A stretch of DNA of 64,000 nt from Alviniconcha marisindica (GCA_018857735.1 JABMCL010000287.1:302501-366500); one strand, 5' to 3'; shown: positions 38,340 to 50,606, numbered from the stretch's first letter. Program-made: numbers and translations. The notes: generated by a model from the letters alone, not told the origin.

Positions 38340-39116
38340 AACCTCAGTCACCCTTTCTTTTTTGACAATCTTCAGACTGAAAATATTTGATCAGTTCTTC
38401 TCTGATACCCACAGACATTTCTGTGCGGTGCCATAGATACCCAGGCAGACTTGGCTAAACAGAGCAAGAAAAAAGCAAAATGTGCATTGTAGTTCAAGTT
38501 TAATCCGAATCAGTTGTTTTTCCTTGGTGCAAGTGGGTTCTCAGACATCAGTTGATCCTACCAGATAACACAGTACACTCCTGAAAAAAAGCACAGCCCC
38601 CCACCTCCCCACCCCCTTTTAATTTATATGGACATATCACAGTCACACCCAGATCAGGATCCCCCCTTAAATTTATATGGACATATCACAGTCACGCCCA
38701 GATCAAGATTTCTGCCCCCCCCCCCCCCCCCCCCTCCTTTTCTTTTCTCCCCTGAATATTTGAATGAGTAAAATTATCAGTAAAACATTCACCTATGGGT
38801 CACAAAGGCTGACTTAATTTCATTATTTATGTGGTTTTTGTTGTTGTTATGTGTGTGTGTGTGTTCTGGTACAATGTGTGGCAGGATCCACATGTGGTTA
38901 CAACAACAACAAAAATCATGTTATTGGAAATACACAGTGGTTCTCTCCAACCCTGTCTGTCTTTCCCCCAACCCCCAGTACATCCACCATTACAACTCCA
39001 GGGGCAGTTTGTAGGTGGAGGGGGGGGAGTAGGAATCTGATTTGCCTTTTAGATGTGGAAACAATATATCTTCTTATCACCTTCCCAGTTGTAGCAGCAG
39101 ATTTTCTTGCACTGCA

Positions 39117-39118
<2 letters not shown>
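38340..39118. other. Intronic sequence with a short direct repeat
   Basis: A 47-bp direct duplication around AATTTATATGGACATATCAC (about 38620-38660 and 38668-38706), then a poly-C run at 38716-38733. Nothing else seen. Confidence 0.5.

Positions 39119-39119
<1 letters not shown>

Positions 39120-39187
<68 letters not shown>
39120..39187 (+). repeat. (CT)n microsatellite
   Basis: About 34 CT units. Confidence 0.95.
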
Positions 39188-39189
<2 letters not shown>

Positions 39190-39380
39190 GTTTTTTTTTC
39201 TTTTCTTTTTTCCCCCTACTATTTGGTTGCTGTCATTACCCAACACCCAATGCCTGTTTCTTATCAAAGCCTGCCAGTTCTTGAAGACAGTGCACCTAAT
39301 TGAGTTGAAAGGGGGGTCGTTAGTGAGTATTTTCGTCTCTCATTCTGTTCTGGTGTCTTGCACTTCAATCATTGGTGTGC

Positions 39381-39382
<2 letters not shown>

Positions 39383-39445
<63 letters not shown>

Positions 39446-39479
39446 ATTTCTTCCTATCTTCCCCACCCCCTCCTCTCTA

Positions 39480-39554
<75 letters not shown>
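39383..39554 (+). repeat. (TG)n and (CT)n microsatellites
   Basis: TG tract at 39383-39442, then CT tract at 39481-39554. Confidence 0.95.
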
Positions 39555-39555
<1 letters not shown>

Positions 39556-39879
39556 CCTTGCCACATTTGTCTCCCTCTGTCTCTGACAAACAAATCCATC
39601 AAGCAACAAAAAGCAAAACAAAAACAACGGGAGGGGCTCCTTTTGCCCTTCCGTAGGCTGGAACTCATTATCGAAATGGCTTCAAAGTGAGCATACCAAT
39701 CTTTAACAAGGTTAACAGTGCCAGCGATGTGCGTCTTCATCGTCCAGCTGTTAGAGGTTTTCATGCAAACTGAGAATAATTGAAAGGAATTCATTCAAAA
39801 TGGGCTGAACAGATGCTGAGGTTGGTGTGTGTCTAGACATGTACAGACCTGTTATGCATTAGATATATATATATAGATA

Positions 39880-40235
39880 CGTGCACAGACAAACACATGT
39901 GCATATATGTGCATTCACGTTTGTGAGTGTACATGTGCATGCACAAAAACATGCACAGACACTCACACTAATGCACGCACACATGGACATGCACTCATGC
40001 ACATACACACATGCATGTACACACACACACAGTCACACACACACACACACAACACACTCACACTCACACACACACACACACACACTCTCTCTCTTGTGCG
40101 TACGACTGCATGTACATGTGCATGCATGTGTGCACGCACGCACACGCACACACACATGCACACACATATATGCACACATGCATGTACACACACACACGCA
40201 CATATGCACACACCAACACTCACACACACAAATGA
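39880..40235. repeat. Cryptically simple CA/CATG-rich sequence
   Basis: Mixed CA, ACATGC and CATGTACA units without a fixed period. All long frames here are His/Thr or Cys/Val artefacts. Confidence 0.85.
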
Positions 40236-41077
40236 GAGAGAGAGAGAGATGGAGGCAGTGTGAAGTCACAGATGTGGGTTGACTGTTTTGAAGGCACACC
40301 CTGCAGGTAGTGGAGTTTGTTGTATCTGTCTTGGAACAGCTGGGTCTTTTGCATCTTTAATTGGGTGTAGGTGAGAAGGAAAGAACTGCCATTAGAAAGT
40401 TTTTAAAAGAAGAAGAAGAAGAAGAGATTGAAAGTTGCTATGTTTGGCTCCACTCAACAACAGGTAAGTGATTTTCTAGATCTTGACAGGGTGCAGCAGG
40501 CGCTTCCAGTTCCACTCAACTGTAGCAAGGGGCTGGGGTTACTGTGTCTGCGTCTGTGACTCTGTGTCTGTGCTCCTCCGACTTTTGAAGAACTGCAGTG
40601 GGTTTTAATTGGTCTGGTGTTGTAGTGCTGGGTCATGCTGTTATTGTTGTCATTGCCGTTTTCAGCATCTCTGCTGTGCCCAGAGCTTCAGTCTGTGTTG
40701 TAATTGCCTTGTTTCATGTTTATGTTTCGTGACCACCCTCCCCTGAGTCTTGCCCTTCGTCCTCATCTTCATCCGCATCCTTCTTGTGTGAAAGCCACCA
40801 GTTCAGTACATCATATGCAAATAGTCAGCAAGGAAAAAGAGATAAAATCTTTGTGAATGCCCTTGATACTTATTTGACTCCATAAAGAAGAAAGACTTTC
40901 TTTATGTATTGTCATTTTGTGGAAGCTTTTTTGGGGCAACCTGCCAACCATATTCCCCAACACCCTGCATGCTGTTGGGGCTGGTTGAGTGGACAGACAG
41001 TTCATGCCACTGACTTCCCTAACCAGTCGGCCGCCAAGAGGGCTCCAGAACTCATGTCCTCCTTCCTCTCCTTGCAG
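40236..41077. other. 3' end of intron 1
   Basis: Contains a GAA-repeat patch (about 40410-40427) and a strong donor-like CAG|gtaagt at 40463-40464 with no supported exon attached. The last 60 bases form the pyrimidine-rich acceptor of exon 2 (CTTCCTCTCCTTGCAG). Confidence 0.4.
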
Positions 41078-41287
41078 GAGCCAGTGGAGGCTGGTCAGAC
41101 GGCAGAGCCAGCAGCGGCGGCAGCAGCAGCAGCAGCGGGCAGTAAGGTGGGTCTGGAGGTGACCAACGAGGAGCCGGAGCCAGCCCAGGACATTGAGATG
41201 CCGCCTCCCATGGCCATCCAGGGCCACTCCTTCAAGGCCAGTCCCGAGGCGCCGGCCGCTCCCGCTGATGACGCCGTAACCAAACTG
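41078..41287 (+). CDS. ARHGEF25: RhoGEF exon 2: acidic, Ala/Pro-rich linker with poly-Ala
   Basis: Seventy codons, phase 0 at both ends, acceptor TTGCAG|GAG and donor CTG|gtatgt. It encodes a probably disordered linker before the DH domain: nine consecutive Ala (about residues 73-81 of the exon 1a form, coded by GCG/GCA), then acidic and Pro-rich segments such as NEEPEPAQDIE and MPPPMAIQG. It is shared by any isoform made from the alternative first exons because all of them end in phase 0. No catalytic role. The reading frame is supported by its seamless phase with the following exon and by codon usage unlike the introns. Confidence 0.85.
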
Positions 41288-42339
41288 GTATGTCCTTTTG
41301 GCTGGACCAGTGACTCTGTTCACCCCCATTTTTCCCATCACTGACAAAGGAAGAAATGGACTTGACTGAAAGCTTTGGGAAGCTGTTTGCTGCTGTGATG
41401 TATACATGGTGGCATGGTTCTACACTTGTAAGTTTTCTTACTTCTGACCACTGGATGGCAGTAGACTGCTTGAAGGTTGCTTCCTTAGCAATGACGCTAG
41501 CAGTTGGTAGCAGAATAATTTTATTCCAACATATAGAACATTGTTCAGCTGACTGGTTGCTTATTTCTTCGTTTTTAAGAGTCTTGGGCTCAGTGCTTTT
41601 GTATGGAAGGGTGTGATGAATAAAAAAGGCACAGTGACAGACAGTTTTGATCTTTGTCTGCCATAGTGACCGATAGAAATAAGAACTAGTGGAACTACCA
41701 TTGGATGCTTTGCCTTGTCAAACTGACCCACCAGAGACTGGCTTAGTGGCCAGTATTTTTTGTTGTTATTTGTTTTCAGAAAGAAATAATGAAAAATACA
41801 TCTGATTGGTGTGGTCTACCACAAATGGTAATGCCACCATTCAACCAATGGTAGTCATGGATGGACTTTGACAGTCTTCTTGGACAGGATCAGTGTCCTT
41901 AATCTTGTCACTTGATTTCTCTTACAACAACAAAAAAGACTTTTCATGAGTCCGATGCTTAGATTATCCATTCATTTAAATGCAGCAGGAAGGATCCAGG
42001 ATGCCATAGGTATTGCCTCTTTAACTGAGAAAGAGGTTGACTTCTTCATTGCAACTGGAGTTTCAACTTCAGTAAGGCTGTCTGCTGTTTTATCAGCTTT
42101 TGGGACTGGGAGGGGAGGGAGGGGAAACCAGATGTTTTCAACACCAGGCTGAAAGATTTCGGTCAGTTGTTTGGGAATGTGGGTGTTCCTGTGGGCTCAG
42201 TAAGGATGGGGTATTTTCAGGTGGTGCAGACAGATTAGGATATCTTTAAACACAGAGGTGATGATGATGCCTGTGCCATTTACGGCTGCCCCTTTGATAA
42301 CAGCTGGCAAGAAGATAGAGTTTTATTGTTACCCCACCA

Positions 42340-42530
42340 ACAAAATTGGGAGGGTGTATAGGAATCACTATGTCAGCCTATTCGTCTTTCTTGATTTTCT
42401 TCTCCAAGTTAGGAGGGTGTATAGGAATCACCATGTCAGCCTGTTCATCTTTCTTGATTTTCTTCTCCAAGTTAGGAGGGTGTATAGGACTCACCATGTC
42501 AGTCTGTCTTTCTTGGTCTTCTTCTCCAGA
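42340..42530. repeat. Tandem repeat, unit about 62 bp (three copies)
   Basis: Copies of AGGAGGGTGTATAGGAATCA, CCATGTCAGCCTGTTCATC, TTTCTTGATTTTCTTCTCC. This looks like the internal part of a dispersed element continuing downstream. Confidence 0.8.
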
Positions 42531-42534
42531 CAAA

Positions 42535-42850
42535 ATCCTCTGAACTGTTTAACCATTTCAAACCAAGCTTTGTACATTGGTGTATTATTATGTTCTCGAG
42601 TGTTATGAAAAAAACTGGATTGCTGCCGTCCAGGTTAAGGTCACATCGTTGAAGTACTTCAGCTATAAAAAAAATATATATAGTAATAATTATTATTTGA
42701 AAAAAATTAATTAAAAAAAGAGGCTGTTCGAACCATATAGTTTGAATGGTTGAACTTTTTGCAACCAACCTTTTGCAGCCAGACTGTGAGTGATATTGAT
42801 ACATCGCCATAATCTAGAGTAGCATGCAAAAAGTTTGGATTTCTTTCTTT
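42535..42850. repeat. Dispersed repeat related to 43240-43345 and 49520-49660
   Basis: Shares, in order, CAACCTTTTG, (A/C)CCAAACTTG, CATGCAAAA, and a GGTCAAGGTCA-like core followed by TTGAAGTACTTCAGCTATAA. Several diverged copies are found in the introns and 3'UTR of this gene. Confidence 0.5.
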
Positions 42851-43359
42851 GTGATCAGCGTGATGGTGAGGGCTGGAATTTTCTGAAAGAATGAGTGTTT
42901 GTACCATATCAAGGCAGTAACATTTGGAACTCAACAAAATATGGTGGTGTACTTTCACAGGCAGGAATGTCGAGCAAAGAGCTTGTTTGATTCTAGCAGG
43001 ATGGCCTGAATCATTAGGGCAACACATCCTTTTTAAGTACACTAGCCTTTGGAATTGTTTTGAAGGCAACACAGGGGGAAACTTCTTAGGGACAGGGTGG
43101 AGAAGATATAGGTCATCCTGGATTTCATGGGCACTTACATAATACTGTCTTGAGATAAACTGAACACCCTGACCACCCCTCTTGTCATTCTTTCATTTTA
43201 CATGTTCCTGTTTGTTTGTCCATTCTGTTCATTTCTTTGTTACATATATATTGGAATTTGTGTGTCCAGATTTTGTCCATGTATCTTATGAACCATTCAA
43301 CCTCTTGAAGCCAAACTTGTTTTGTACATGGTCAAAAGCGGTGTGTGATCTTGTTCCAG

Positions 43360-43449
43360 GCAACGCTCAGTTTGAAGTCACAGACAGAAGTGGCCACAAG
43401 TTCTCTTGACCTTGCCAATGAGATTGAAAACATTGTGAAACAGCGAGCT
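43360..43449 (+). CDS. ARHGEF25: RhoGEF exon 3: linker helix
   Basis: Thirty codons, phase 0 at both ends, acceptor TTGTTCCAG and donor GCT|gtaaga. It encodes residues 132-161 of the exon 1a form and contains SLDLANEIENIVKQRA, predicted helical, before the DH domain. Being a multiple of three with symmetric phase, it could be skipped without frame loss. No known motif. Confidence 0.8.
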
Positions 43450-43932
43450 GTAAGAGCCCTTGTCTTTCTGTCCATTTTGTTAGGCAACAGTAGTTTAGCA
43501 CCTTTTTTTCTTTTCTTTTGTAACAGTTCATGGTGGTTATCAACTGTCATACATCTTCTGTCAGTTGAAGCTCTGTTTTGTTTAGTCACAGTTGTCATTG
43601 ACAAATACACAAATATAATTCTCAGAAGCTGTTATGAGGGGTTTTGTTGTTGCTGGTGGGAACGGGGGGAGGGGGGTTGTGTGCATGTGAGTTTTTGGGG
43701 GGTGGGTTGTTTTCCTTTTTTTAAACACTTAAAGATACAATTGTGTGACATATGCAGATGCACTCACTGATGCGTACACACACACAAACACATGCTTGCA
43801 TGCACTACAACCACACGCGCATGCCTGTATGCTTGTGTAGACTCTGCAGCCATCAGCAAGACCAGTGATCAAGCCTTATTATGGGGGGGTGTGTGGACTG
43901 GATGACAATGCAGAGGCTTGCTTGTCTCACAG

Positions 43933-44081
43933 GAGCCTGCTGAGCCAGCGCTGAAGTCTGAGAGCAGCGCAGAAGATGAGGGAGGAGGGGATGGGGAGGG
44001 GCCCCAGGATGATGACAATCAGGCCGATGCTGGAGTCAAGGACCTGGAAGCTGAGAGGATCAAATACCTGGGGAAACGACA
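43933..44081 (+). CDS. ARHGEF25: RhoGEF exon 4: acidic linker into DH domain
   Basis: 149 bp, phase 0 in, split codon out (CA|G = Gln). Acceptor TTGTCTCACAG, donor ACA|gtgagc. Residues 162-211: an acidic stretch rich in Glu, Asp and Gly (for example EGPQDDDNQADAG), then VKDLEAERIKYLGKRQ, which leads into the first helix of the DH domain. In Trio and p63RhoGEF the residues before the DH domain are similarly charged. Confidence 0.9.
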
Positions 44082-44138
44082 GTGAGCACTTTCTTCTTCT
44101 TCTTCTTCTTCAGTTTGGCTTCTCTTACTCCTCTTCAT

Positions 44139-44190
44139 TCTGTGGTGACTCAGTGTGGTTGATGGGACGTTAAGCCCAAGAACTTCCTCC
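44139..44190 (+). repeat. Dispersed repeat fragment (GGTTGATGGGACGTTAAGCC)
   Basis: TGACTCAGTGTGGTTGATGG then GACGTTAAGCCCAAGAACTT. Clearest copy of the motif also seen at 17817, 31666 and 33049, and at the ends of the arms at 22424 and 23812. Confidence 0.45.
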
Positions 44191-44211
44191 ACCTCCTCCA
44201 CTGTCCCGTCT

Positions 44212-44246
44212 GTCTCTCTCTTTATCTGCATCTCTCTCTGTCTCTG

Positions 44247-44323
<77 letters not shown>
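44212..44323 (+). repeat. (CT)n / (CTCTGT)n microsatellite
   Basis: CTCTGT hexamers followed by about 28 CT units, in intron 4. Confidence 0.95.
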
Positions 44324-44328
<5 letters not shown>

Positions 44329-44916
44329 CCCCTCTGTCTCTACTTATCAAACCTCCAGCAATGCAAAGTTGAACTGAAACACACAAAGCTCAGATATGTG
44401 ATCAAAACACAATTTCAAATTCAAAACTTGAAAAGTGCTCCACTGCTTACCAACCCTTCAACCAGCACCAGTCAGCAACAACAACAAAAAGCCATGCGCA
44501 ACAGAACCAAGACACTTTCACCATGCAGGAAGCCGATTTCTCAGTAGTGTTTCTCTTGTGTGCATTCCCTTCCATTGGTGTTGTTTGAAGGGTTGGTCAG
44601 CTATGGAATAATTTGCATGTTTTGAATTTGAAATGCATTTTAATTGTATGTTTGAGCTGTGTGTGTTTCAGCTTTGTATCACTGGAGGTTTGATAAGTAG
44701 AGTATACCAGGGTTGCTCATGTTAATGTGTGCATAGTGTGTCTGAAGTTCATAATGCACTGGTTGTATTGCTGATGGTTTGGTATGCATGGTTGATCATA
44801 TATGTGTGTGATCGCTTTGTGTGTTTTGGGATTGTGATACAGAAGGTGTATTGCTGGTGGTTTGAAAAGTGGAGTACGGCAGGGTTGATTGTGTATCTGT
44901 GCTATGTGTGTTCCAG

Positions 44917-44983
44917 GTTTGTGATACAAGAGTTGTATGACACGGAGCAGGCCTATGTGGAAGATCTCAGCAGTATAGTGGAT
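44917..44983 (+). CDS. ARHGEF25: RhoGEF exon 5: DH domain start (CR1)
   Basis: 67 bp completing Gln211 and encoding FVIQELYDTEQAYVEDLSS then IVD. This is the conserved region 1 helix of Dbl-homology domains (pattern (I/V)xELxxTExxYVxDL), which contacts Rho switch I. The glutamate in DTEQAYV is the conserved family residue needed for exchange activity. Donor GAT|gtaagt, phase 0 out. Confidence 0.95.
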
Positions 44984-45380
44984 GTAAGTAGCAATCTTTA
45001 AAAGGGACCTCAGTTAAAGAAGATCACTGGCAAATAGAATAAAATCAGAATAGAATAGAGGAATAGATTTTTTTTTAAATAAAAAAATGTACAGTAGTTT
45101 CTGGTTGATTTCCAGTCTGGTTTGTTCAGAATCAACATTTCAAAGTCACGAAAACATGGCCGTGGGGAATTCAGATTTGACTTAAAATGTACTTCTCTTG
45201 TGTAAGTTCTTTATGGAACAACTGTACATGCAAGTAAAAGTGTTTGCGCTCCTTGTACTTTTCCAGGCCAACTTGCCTCTTCACTTGGTGTCCTGTTTAA
45301 GTCATGTGTTTTGTGGATTTTAGAATTAACTCCCGAAATGACAACTTTAGGTTCTGGGCTAATTTTGTGTTGTTTCTTTC

Positions 45381-45449
<69 letters not shown>
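45381..45449 (+). repeat. (TG)n microsatellite in intron 5
   Basis: About 34 TG units about 100 bp before exon 6. Confidence 0.95.
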
Positions 45450-45451
<2 letters not shown>

Positions 45452-45550
45452 CATTTGTATGTGTGTGTGTGGTTTCAGGCAGATACTTTGCATGTGATAA
45501 GAAGAGTCAGACAGTCAACCTGATGCATGTGTGTATGTGTGTGTGTCCAG

Positions 45551-45654
45551 GGCTACATGAAGTACATGAAGGAGAACCCCATGCCAGAGGACATGGTGGG
45601 CAAGGACAAGATTGTCTTTGGCAACATCCACCAGATATATGACTGGCACAGAGA
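45551..45654 (+). CDS. ARHGEF25: RhoGEF exon 6: DH domain, [11 protein letters not shown] motif
   Basis: 104 bp, phase 0 in, split codon out (GA|A = Glu). It encodes [19 protein letters not shown] followed by [16 protein letters not shown]. The FGNI(H/Q)(Q/E)IY(D/E)WHR signature is characteristic of the Trio GEF2/Kalirin/p63RhoGEF subgroup. Acceptor TGTGTGTCCAG, donor AGA|gtgagt. Confidence 0.95.
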
Positions 45655-45715
45655 GTGAGTTTATCAACCTTTTTGCACACACATGCACTCATGCACACAT
45701 GCATGCATGCACATG

Positions 45716-45720
<5 letters not shown>

Positions 45721-45781
<61 letters not shown>
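45721..45781 (+). repeat. (CA)n microsatellite
   Basis: About 30 CA units. Confidence 0.95.
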
Positions 45782-45783
<2 letters not shown>

Positions 45784-46362
45784 TATGTATACACACACAC
45801 ACATACACAGTCTTTTCCTTCACACAAATTTCACTTGCATGTGCCTTCTCAGAACATGGAGGATTCAGGGCAGCGAATCACCTGAGCACTTCAGCCAATC
45901 AGAACATCACAACCCTCCGTTGTGAGTGATTACAAATATTACCCCCAAAGGTGGTCTGCGTCTGCATGAACAACAGGGGGGAACTGCGTTTGCATGAACT
46001 GATGTGTAAGCAGGATAATGGTTTCATACAAACACACACGCATCTTAGCCAGCACTGGGAGAACTGCTGAGTTCATACACAAGAACTGAAAAAACAAAAC
46101 ATAGTGGGCATGTTTGATGGGTATGGTTGGTTAGATGTTGGACTGTAATCCTGTGGAACCCTTCATTTAAGACACCTTAGGAATCATGCAGAGGTGATAT
46201 TAATATAGGGGTGATCATTGGTCAGGGAGTTGTTTACACAGAAGAGTAAACACAGAGAAAATTGATATTGAAATAATAATAATAATAGATTATTTATGGT
46301 GCCCCATCTGGTAAAGAGCCCAGAGCATTTACAGCAACATAAAGATACGCTCATTTTATCTC

Positions 46363-46369
46363 TCTCTCT

Positions 46370-46464
<95 letters not shown>

Positions 46465-46477
46465 TCACGCACACACG

Positions 46478-46541
<64 letters not shown>
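46363..46541 (+). repeat. Compound (CT)n(CA)n microsatellite
   Basis: About 40 CT units followed by about 45 CA units with small interruptions. Confidence 0.95.
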
Positions 46542-46542
<1 letters not shown>

Positions 46543-48315
46543 CAAATACATGCATTACTTGTGGTGGATTGGTAGAATGAGAAGAAAGAAAAAGAGGGAT
46601 GGTCTCTCAAAAGAACTTCAGGTTCTCCAACAGATGAACCACAGTGAGTTTGTGTGACATCTGTTGCACAGTCAGCATCACATTTACAACAACATTTATC
46701 AGCTGGGTATATCAGGGGGTCATTATCAACTGACAGCAACAATTCCCAACAGGTTTATCAGGGATCAGATCTAGGCCTGCGTTACAAAAAGGGTAGCAGA
46801 GTTGATGCAATCTTGGCAGCTAAAAGCAAAACAATAAATAATAATGCATTCCTTTCCTCTGTGTTCTTTTTAACTTATTTAAGCACCTTGCCCATTACAA
46901 GTAAAGGGAACAAGAAAAAATGGTCATTGTTTTACAATCAAAAAAGAGGTTAGCATTTAGGTGCAAACATTAAGCATCACAAACTACAAATGTCTGAAAG
47001 AACACACACACACACACGCGCACACACACACACACACACACACATATAAGGAAATACACACTGAGTGAGAGATAGACTGATGCCATTGATTGTACAGCAT
47101 GGATTGTTTGGAAGTACAGCCAGTACTGCTAGTGTAACTTTGAACTGTATTAAAACAGCTCATCTATGGCTTTTGAGGCTGGATCTAGATGAAAAGTCCA
47201 CATCGAAACAAATTAAATGTTTCAGGCAGATTTGAGCCATAGTCATGGATTCTGATTGCCATGTGAACTGAACATTATTTTGGGATTCATCAAGTTCCTG
47301 ATGAAGAACAGCCAGTGAACCCCTTGCCAGTTCTCTCCCTTCCTCCCTCCCCCCCCCCCACCCCCACCCCTTCCTTCCCTCACCTGTTTTCTCCATTACT
47401 TGACTGTGGAGTACATGATAGAAAACAGCTGTATGACATCTTGGTGGGATGCAGACTGGTTATTATGAAATGAGGGGACCCCTGGTGGAGATGGGCAACC
47501 ACAACAAGTTTACCCAGGGCTGTCAGATACACAGGGTGGAGGCAGTCAGCTTGAATCACCAAAGCCACATTAGAGCGCAGACAAGGGGTCTCGAGTTTAC
47601 CCGCAGGGAATGCACCTTCTCGTGGGTAACCAAAGGCAAAGTTTACCTGTGTGCGCCAAGAACACCAGCGGGGCAAAGGGGGCGTATCATGGAAGGGAAA
47701 AGGTTCAAACAGATCTTTAAAATAATGGTTCTGAGCTTGCAAAGATCTCAGGCAGGTGGGTTTATTTAGGGAAATGCAAGGTTTAAACCTGTGGAGTGTG
47801 TGTGTGTGGAGGGGGGGGGGGGAATACAGATGAAAAACGGGTGTTTGGATCATTGAAGGATACATACTGTAAACATGGGCATCTGGTATAGTTACACAAG
47901 TAATATACAATCATTGTGGAGTCTGTTTCCTCTTCCTTGCAAAGAAGATCCCGTGGCTGGTGTTAGTTGTCACTGAGTCAGATAATGTGAATGAATAACT
48001 TCTGCAACAGGGTAATGTAATAACAGAACAGAAGTGCTTGAACGCATTGGTGTGAGTTTTTCAAGGGTAGCAACAACCAGGTTTGCATTAGAAATTGATA
48101 CTACTTTAGCCTACCATAGTGTTGGGCAAGACAACCTGAACATCAAGGCTTTGGATTTCACATGTAACTTAAGACCATTTTATTTAAGGGAAAGAATGAT
48201 AAGCATAAAGCTAAGATTTCAGATATTATCAGCATGCAGAGAACTATATATCTCACTTATTTATTAAAAACACAGAAGAAAAGATTGTGTAACTGAAGAT
48301 GGAGTATTTGGCAGA

Positions 48316-48472
48316 ATGTGCTGGTTACAGAACAGTGCAGAATATCTTGGCAAAATGTGCTGGTTACACTCAAAATGTGCGGGTTACAGAACAGTGTAGA
48401 ATATCTTTGCAAAATGTGGTGGTCACAGGACAGTGTAAAATAGCTGCAAAATGTGCTGGTTACATAACAGTT
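48316..48472. repeat. Tandem repeat, unit about 38 bp
   Basis: Four imperfect copies of AATGTGCTGGTTACAGAACA followed by GTGCAGAATATCTTTGCAA. Confidence 0.75.
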
Positions 48473-49519
48473 CAACAAAAAACAAAAAAACTTTTTTCTT
48501 CTGTCTTTTAGTGATGCATTTGGTCATACCATGCACCAATGTATGTAAAATCCCAGACCTTAATGAGGTGTGCTCATGTGAATCATTGGGAATTAGTCCA
48601 GAGGACAGTTTTGTCTCTTTATGGATTGTTGTCTCTGAAAGCATAGACCTTAATGAGGCATTGTCATGCAACTGGTCAGACTGTTGCTCCAGACAGCTCA
48701 GTAAAGATCAGATTTGTATACTAGCTAATTAGCTAATAATTTGTAAGTATGTTTGTCAGCTTATTCAGACACTTAAAAAACTTTTTTTGTAACTTTAAAA
48801 AAACAAAAACAGAAAACAAAACAAGTTATAAAAATAATAATAAAACTATTTCTATGGCTGGCATGCTGTTGAGGAGTTTCTTGAAGTCAGCAAAACGATG
48901 CAAGGCTACAGTCCTGAGCTCTGGCATCCAGCTGCATGCGTGGAGGTTTCATTCTGCACTTCCCATCGCACTGATGCAGCACGCTGCTGCAGTCCCGCGT
49001 CCTGGCACTGGGCGCTGCAAGCCTCTGGCACGAGGCTTACTCTTTACAGTCTCTGGGCATCACCAGTACAGTTTGTCAGCCGCTTAACTACACCCCACTT
49101 GCTGTTGTTTTTAGCAGGGAGGCAGGCCCCTGGGCCCAGGATGGGGATGCCATAATGGAAGGTTGCATTTTAGGGTGATGGACCTGTGGGGTGATAAAGG
49201 GTGACAGTCTGGGTGTGTTTTACCCACGGTGCCAGCCAATCTTCATTAGGGAGGCAGAGAGGCCAGTGGGGTTTTTTGTTTTGTTTTTCACCTTGACATC
49301 CATTGCCTTGTGATTCACAGTGTGGGGTGCTTCCAGCAGTGTGGGTCCTGGGTTTAGTCCTGTTCAATTCAGTTCAGATGTTACCTGCACGCTCTGGGGA
49401 AGCCCCGTGCTGGATGTCAAACATTGTCACGTGGCAGTCTAGGCTTCTTTTTCCACTTTTCACTGTCTGTAGCGAGTCCATTGTACTCCCTGTAACAATT
49501 ACAGTGTGTCTGGGATTTG

Positions 49520-49660
49520 TCTTGCTGATATCTTCTGAAGCACTCAACCTTTTGTAACCAAACTTGGTGTGGTGGTGCACCATCAGGGACTGGGGGTGTC
49601 ATGCAAAAGATTGGTTTGCTATCTTCAGGGTCAAGGTCATATTGAAGAAGGCTAATAATC
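49520..49660. repeat. Dispersed repeat with TCAAGGTCA core
   Basis: CACTCAACCTTTTGTAACCA, ACTTGGTGTGGTGGTGCACC, CATGCAAAAGATTGGTTTGC, GGGTCAAGGTCATATTGAAG. Homologous by eye to 42535-42850. Confidence 0.55.
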
Positions 49661-50084
49661 AGCCGCGCAAGGTGACAAATGTTAAAATAATCGATGCTGA
49701 TGATGGCATGTGTGGTCTGACTTTCATCTCCTGAGGTAATCAGTGGATCACCGATCCTGGCTCAACACATAAACACTTACCTCGTATTCTGCCAAGAAAC
49801 TGGACTGAATGCTTAATCTCATGGATGAAGATGAAAATCACGTTAGACCCAAATGCTTCTGGCCTTGCACATTAAAGATTCCAGGGCAGTTTGAAGTGTA
49901 AGAGAGTAGGAGAAATTCTCCCCCAGCTGCCTTGGTAAAGCTGATGGCTATTTCTCATCGCATCGAGATAAGTGAGTCTGAATGACCACACTGACTGGCA
50001 GGACTGGGTGGCGCTGCTCTTGCAGCTACTGAAGTCGTGCCTGGCTAAGGAGGCCTACATTTCAGGGAAGCAGATTCCTTGGCA

Positions 50085-50245
50085 GCATTCCGCAGGCGTT
50101 GAAAACCCACCTGTTCTCTGAATGACTTTGCGCCATGTGACTTTTAATTCTTGTGCCTTTTTCTCGCCCCAACCACTCCCCAACCCACTCCTTCAGCACT
50201 CTGAGCATTCAGGTTAATGGAATCGCGCACTATAAAAGTTGACAT
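50085..50245 (+). mobile_element. Possible 3' end of a non-LTR retrotransposon
   Basis: One frame reads IPQALKTHLFSE then a stop, like the C-terminal ALKTHLF motif common at the end of several non-LTR reverse transcriptase ORFs. The following sequence ends in GCGCACTATAAAAG, resembling such tails. The rest of the element is absent. Based on memory of the motif only. Confidence 0.35.
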
Positions 50246-50536
50246 CATCATACCATCACCATTTCCCTGCAACGGACAGATGAAGTGCTCCAAGTGCAGC
50301 TGGCCTGCTCACACAGCTCTCTTTCATCACAGTTGTGTGAAAGCCACTCTCTTTGTGTACTGAAACAGGTGACAAGTTCCAATAGCAACCACAGAACTAC
50401 AACACCGGTGATGTTTTAATTCTGTGAACTGAAGGAGGAATTGTTGTAAGCTGTGCAAAGCTGTACAGTCGTCCTTAGCTGTCGAGTGGTGGGTTTCTCA
50501 GGGGACTGAAGAGTAAGTATACTGTGTCTGTTTCAG

Positions 50537-50606
50537 AACAATGGAGAAGGAACTGGAGGCGTGTCTGAGCACTCCTGATCGAGTGGGGTCCATATTCATA
50601 CGCTAT
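50537..50606 (+). CDS. ARHGEF25: RhoGEF exon 7: DH domain
   Basis: 70 bp completing Glu268 and encoding TMEKELEACLSTPDRVGSI then FIRY. It aligns with the p63RhoGEF segment between the FGNI motif and the ERRL(H/Y)MYV helix without gaps. Acceptor CTGTTTCAG, donor TAT|gtaagt, phase 0 out. Confidence 0.95.

Larger units (their letters stand above)
41288..43359 (+). other. Intron 2 with mollusc-style dispersed repeat
   Basis: Contains a minisatellite at 42340-42530 and a repeat segment to about 42850 (listed separately). The remainder is A/T-rich and unremarkable. Confidence 0.6.
45655..50536 (+). other. Intron 6 (4.9 kb)
   Basis: Holds (CA)n at 45721-45781, compound (CT)n(CA)n at 46363-46541, a short CA run at about 47003-47044, a 38-bp repeat at 48316-48472, dispersed repeat pieces at 49520-49660 and a retroelement-like tail at 50085-50245. 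Two unexplained open frames lie at 47449-47769 and 48854-49087; both are without known domains. Confidence 0.6.

Noticed and set aside
40463..40468. Strong donor-like CAG|gtaagt shortly before exon 2
   Set aside because: No upstream frame that both starts or splices well and ends in phase 0 could be established.
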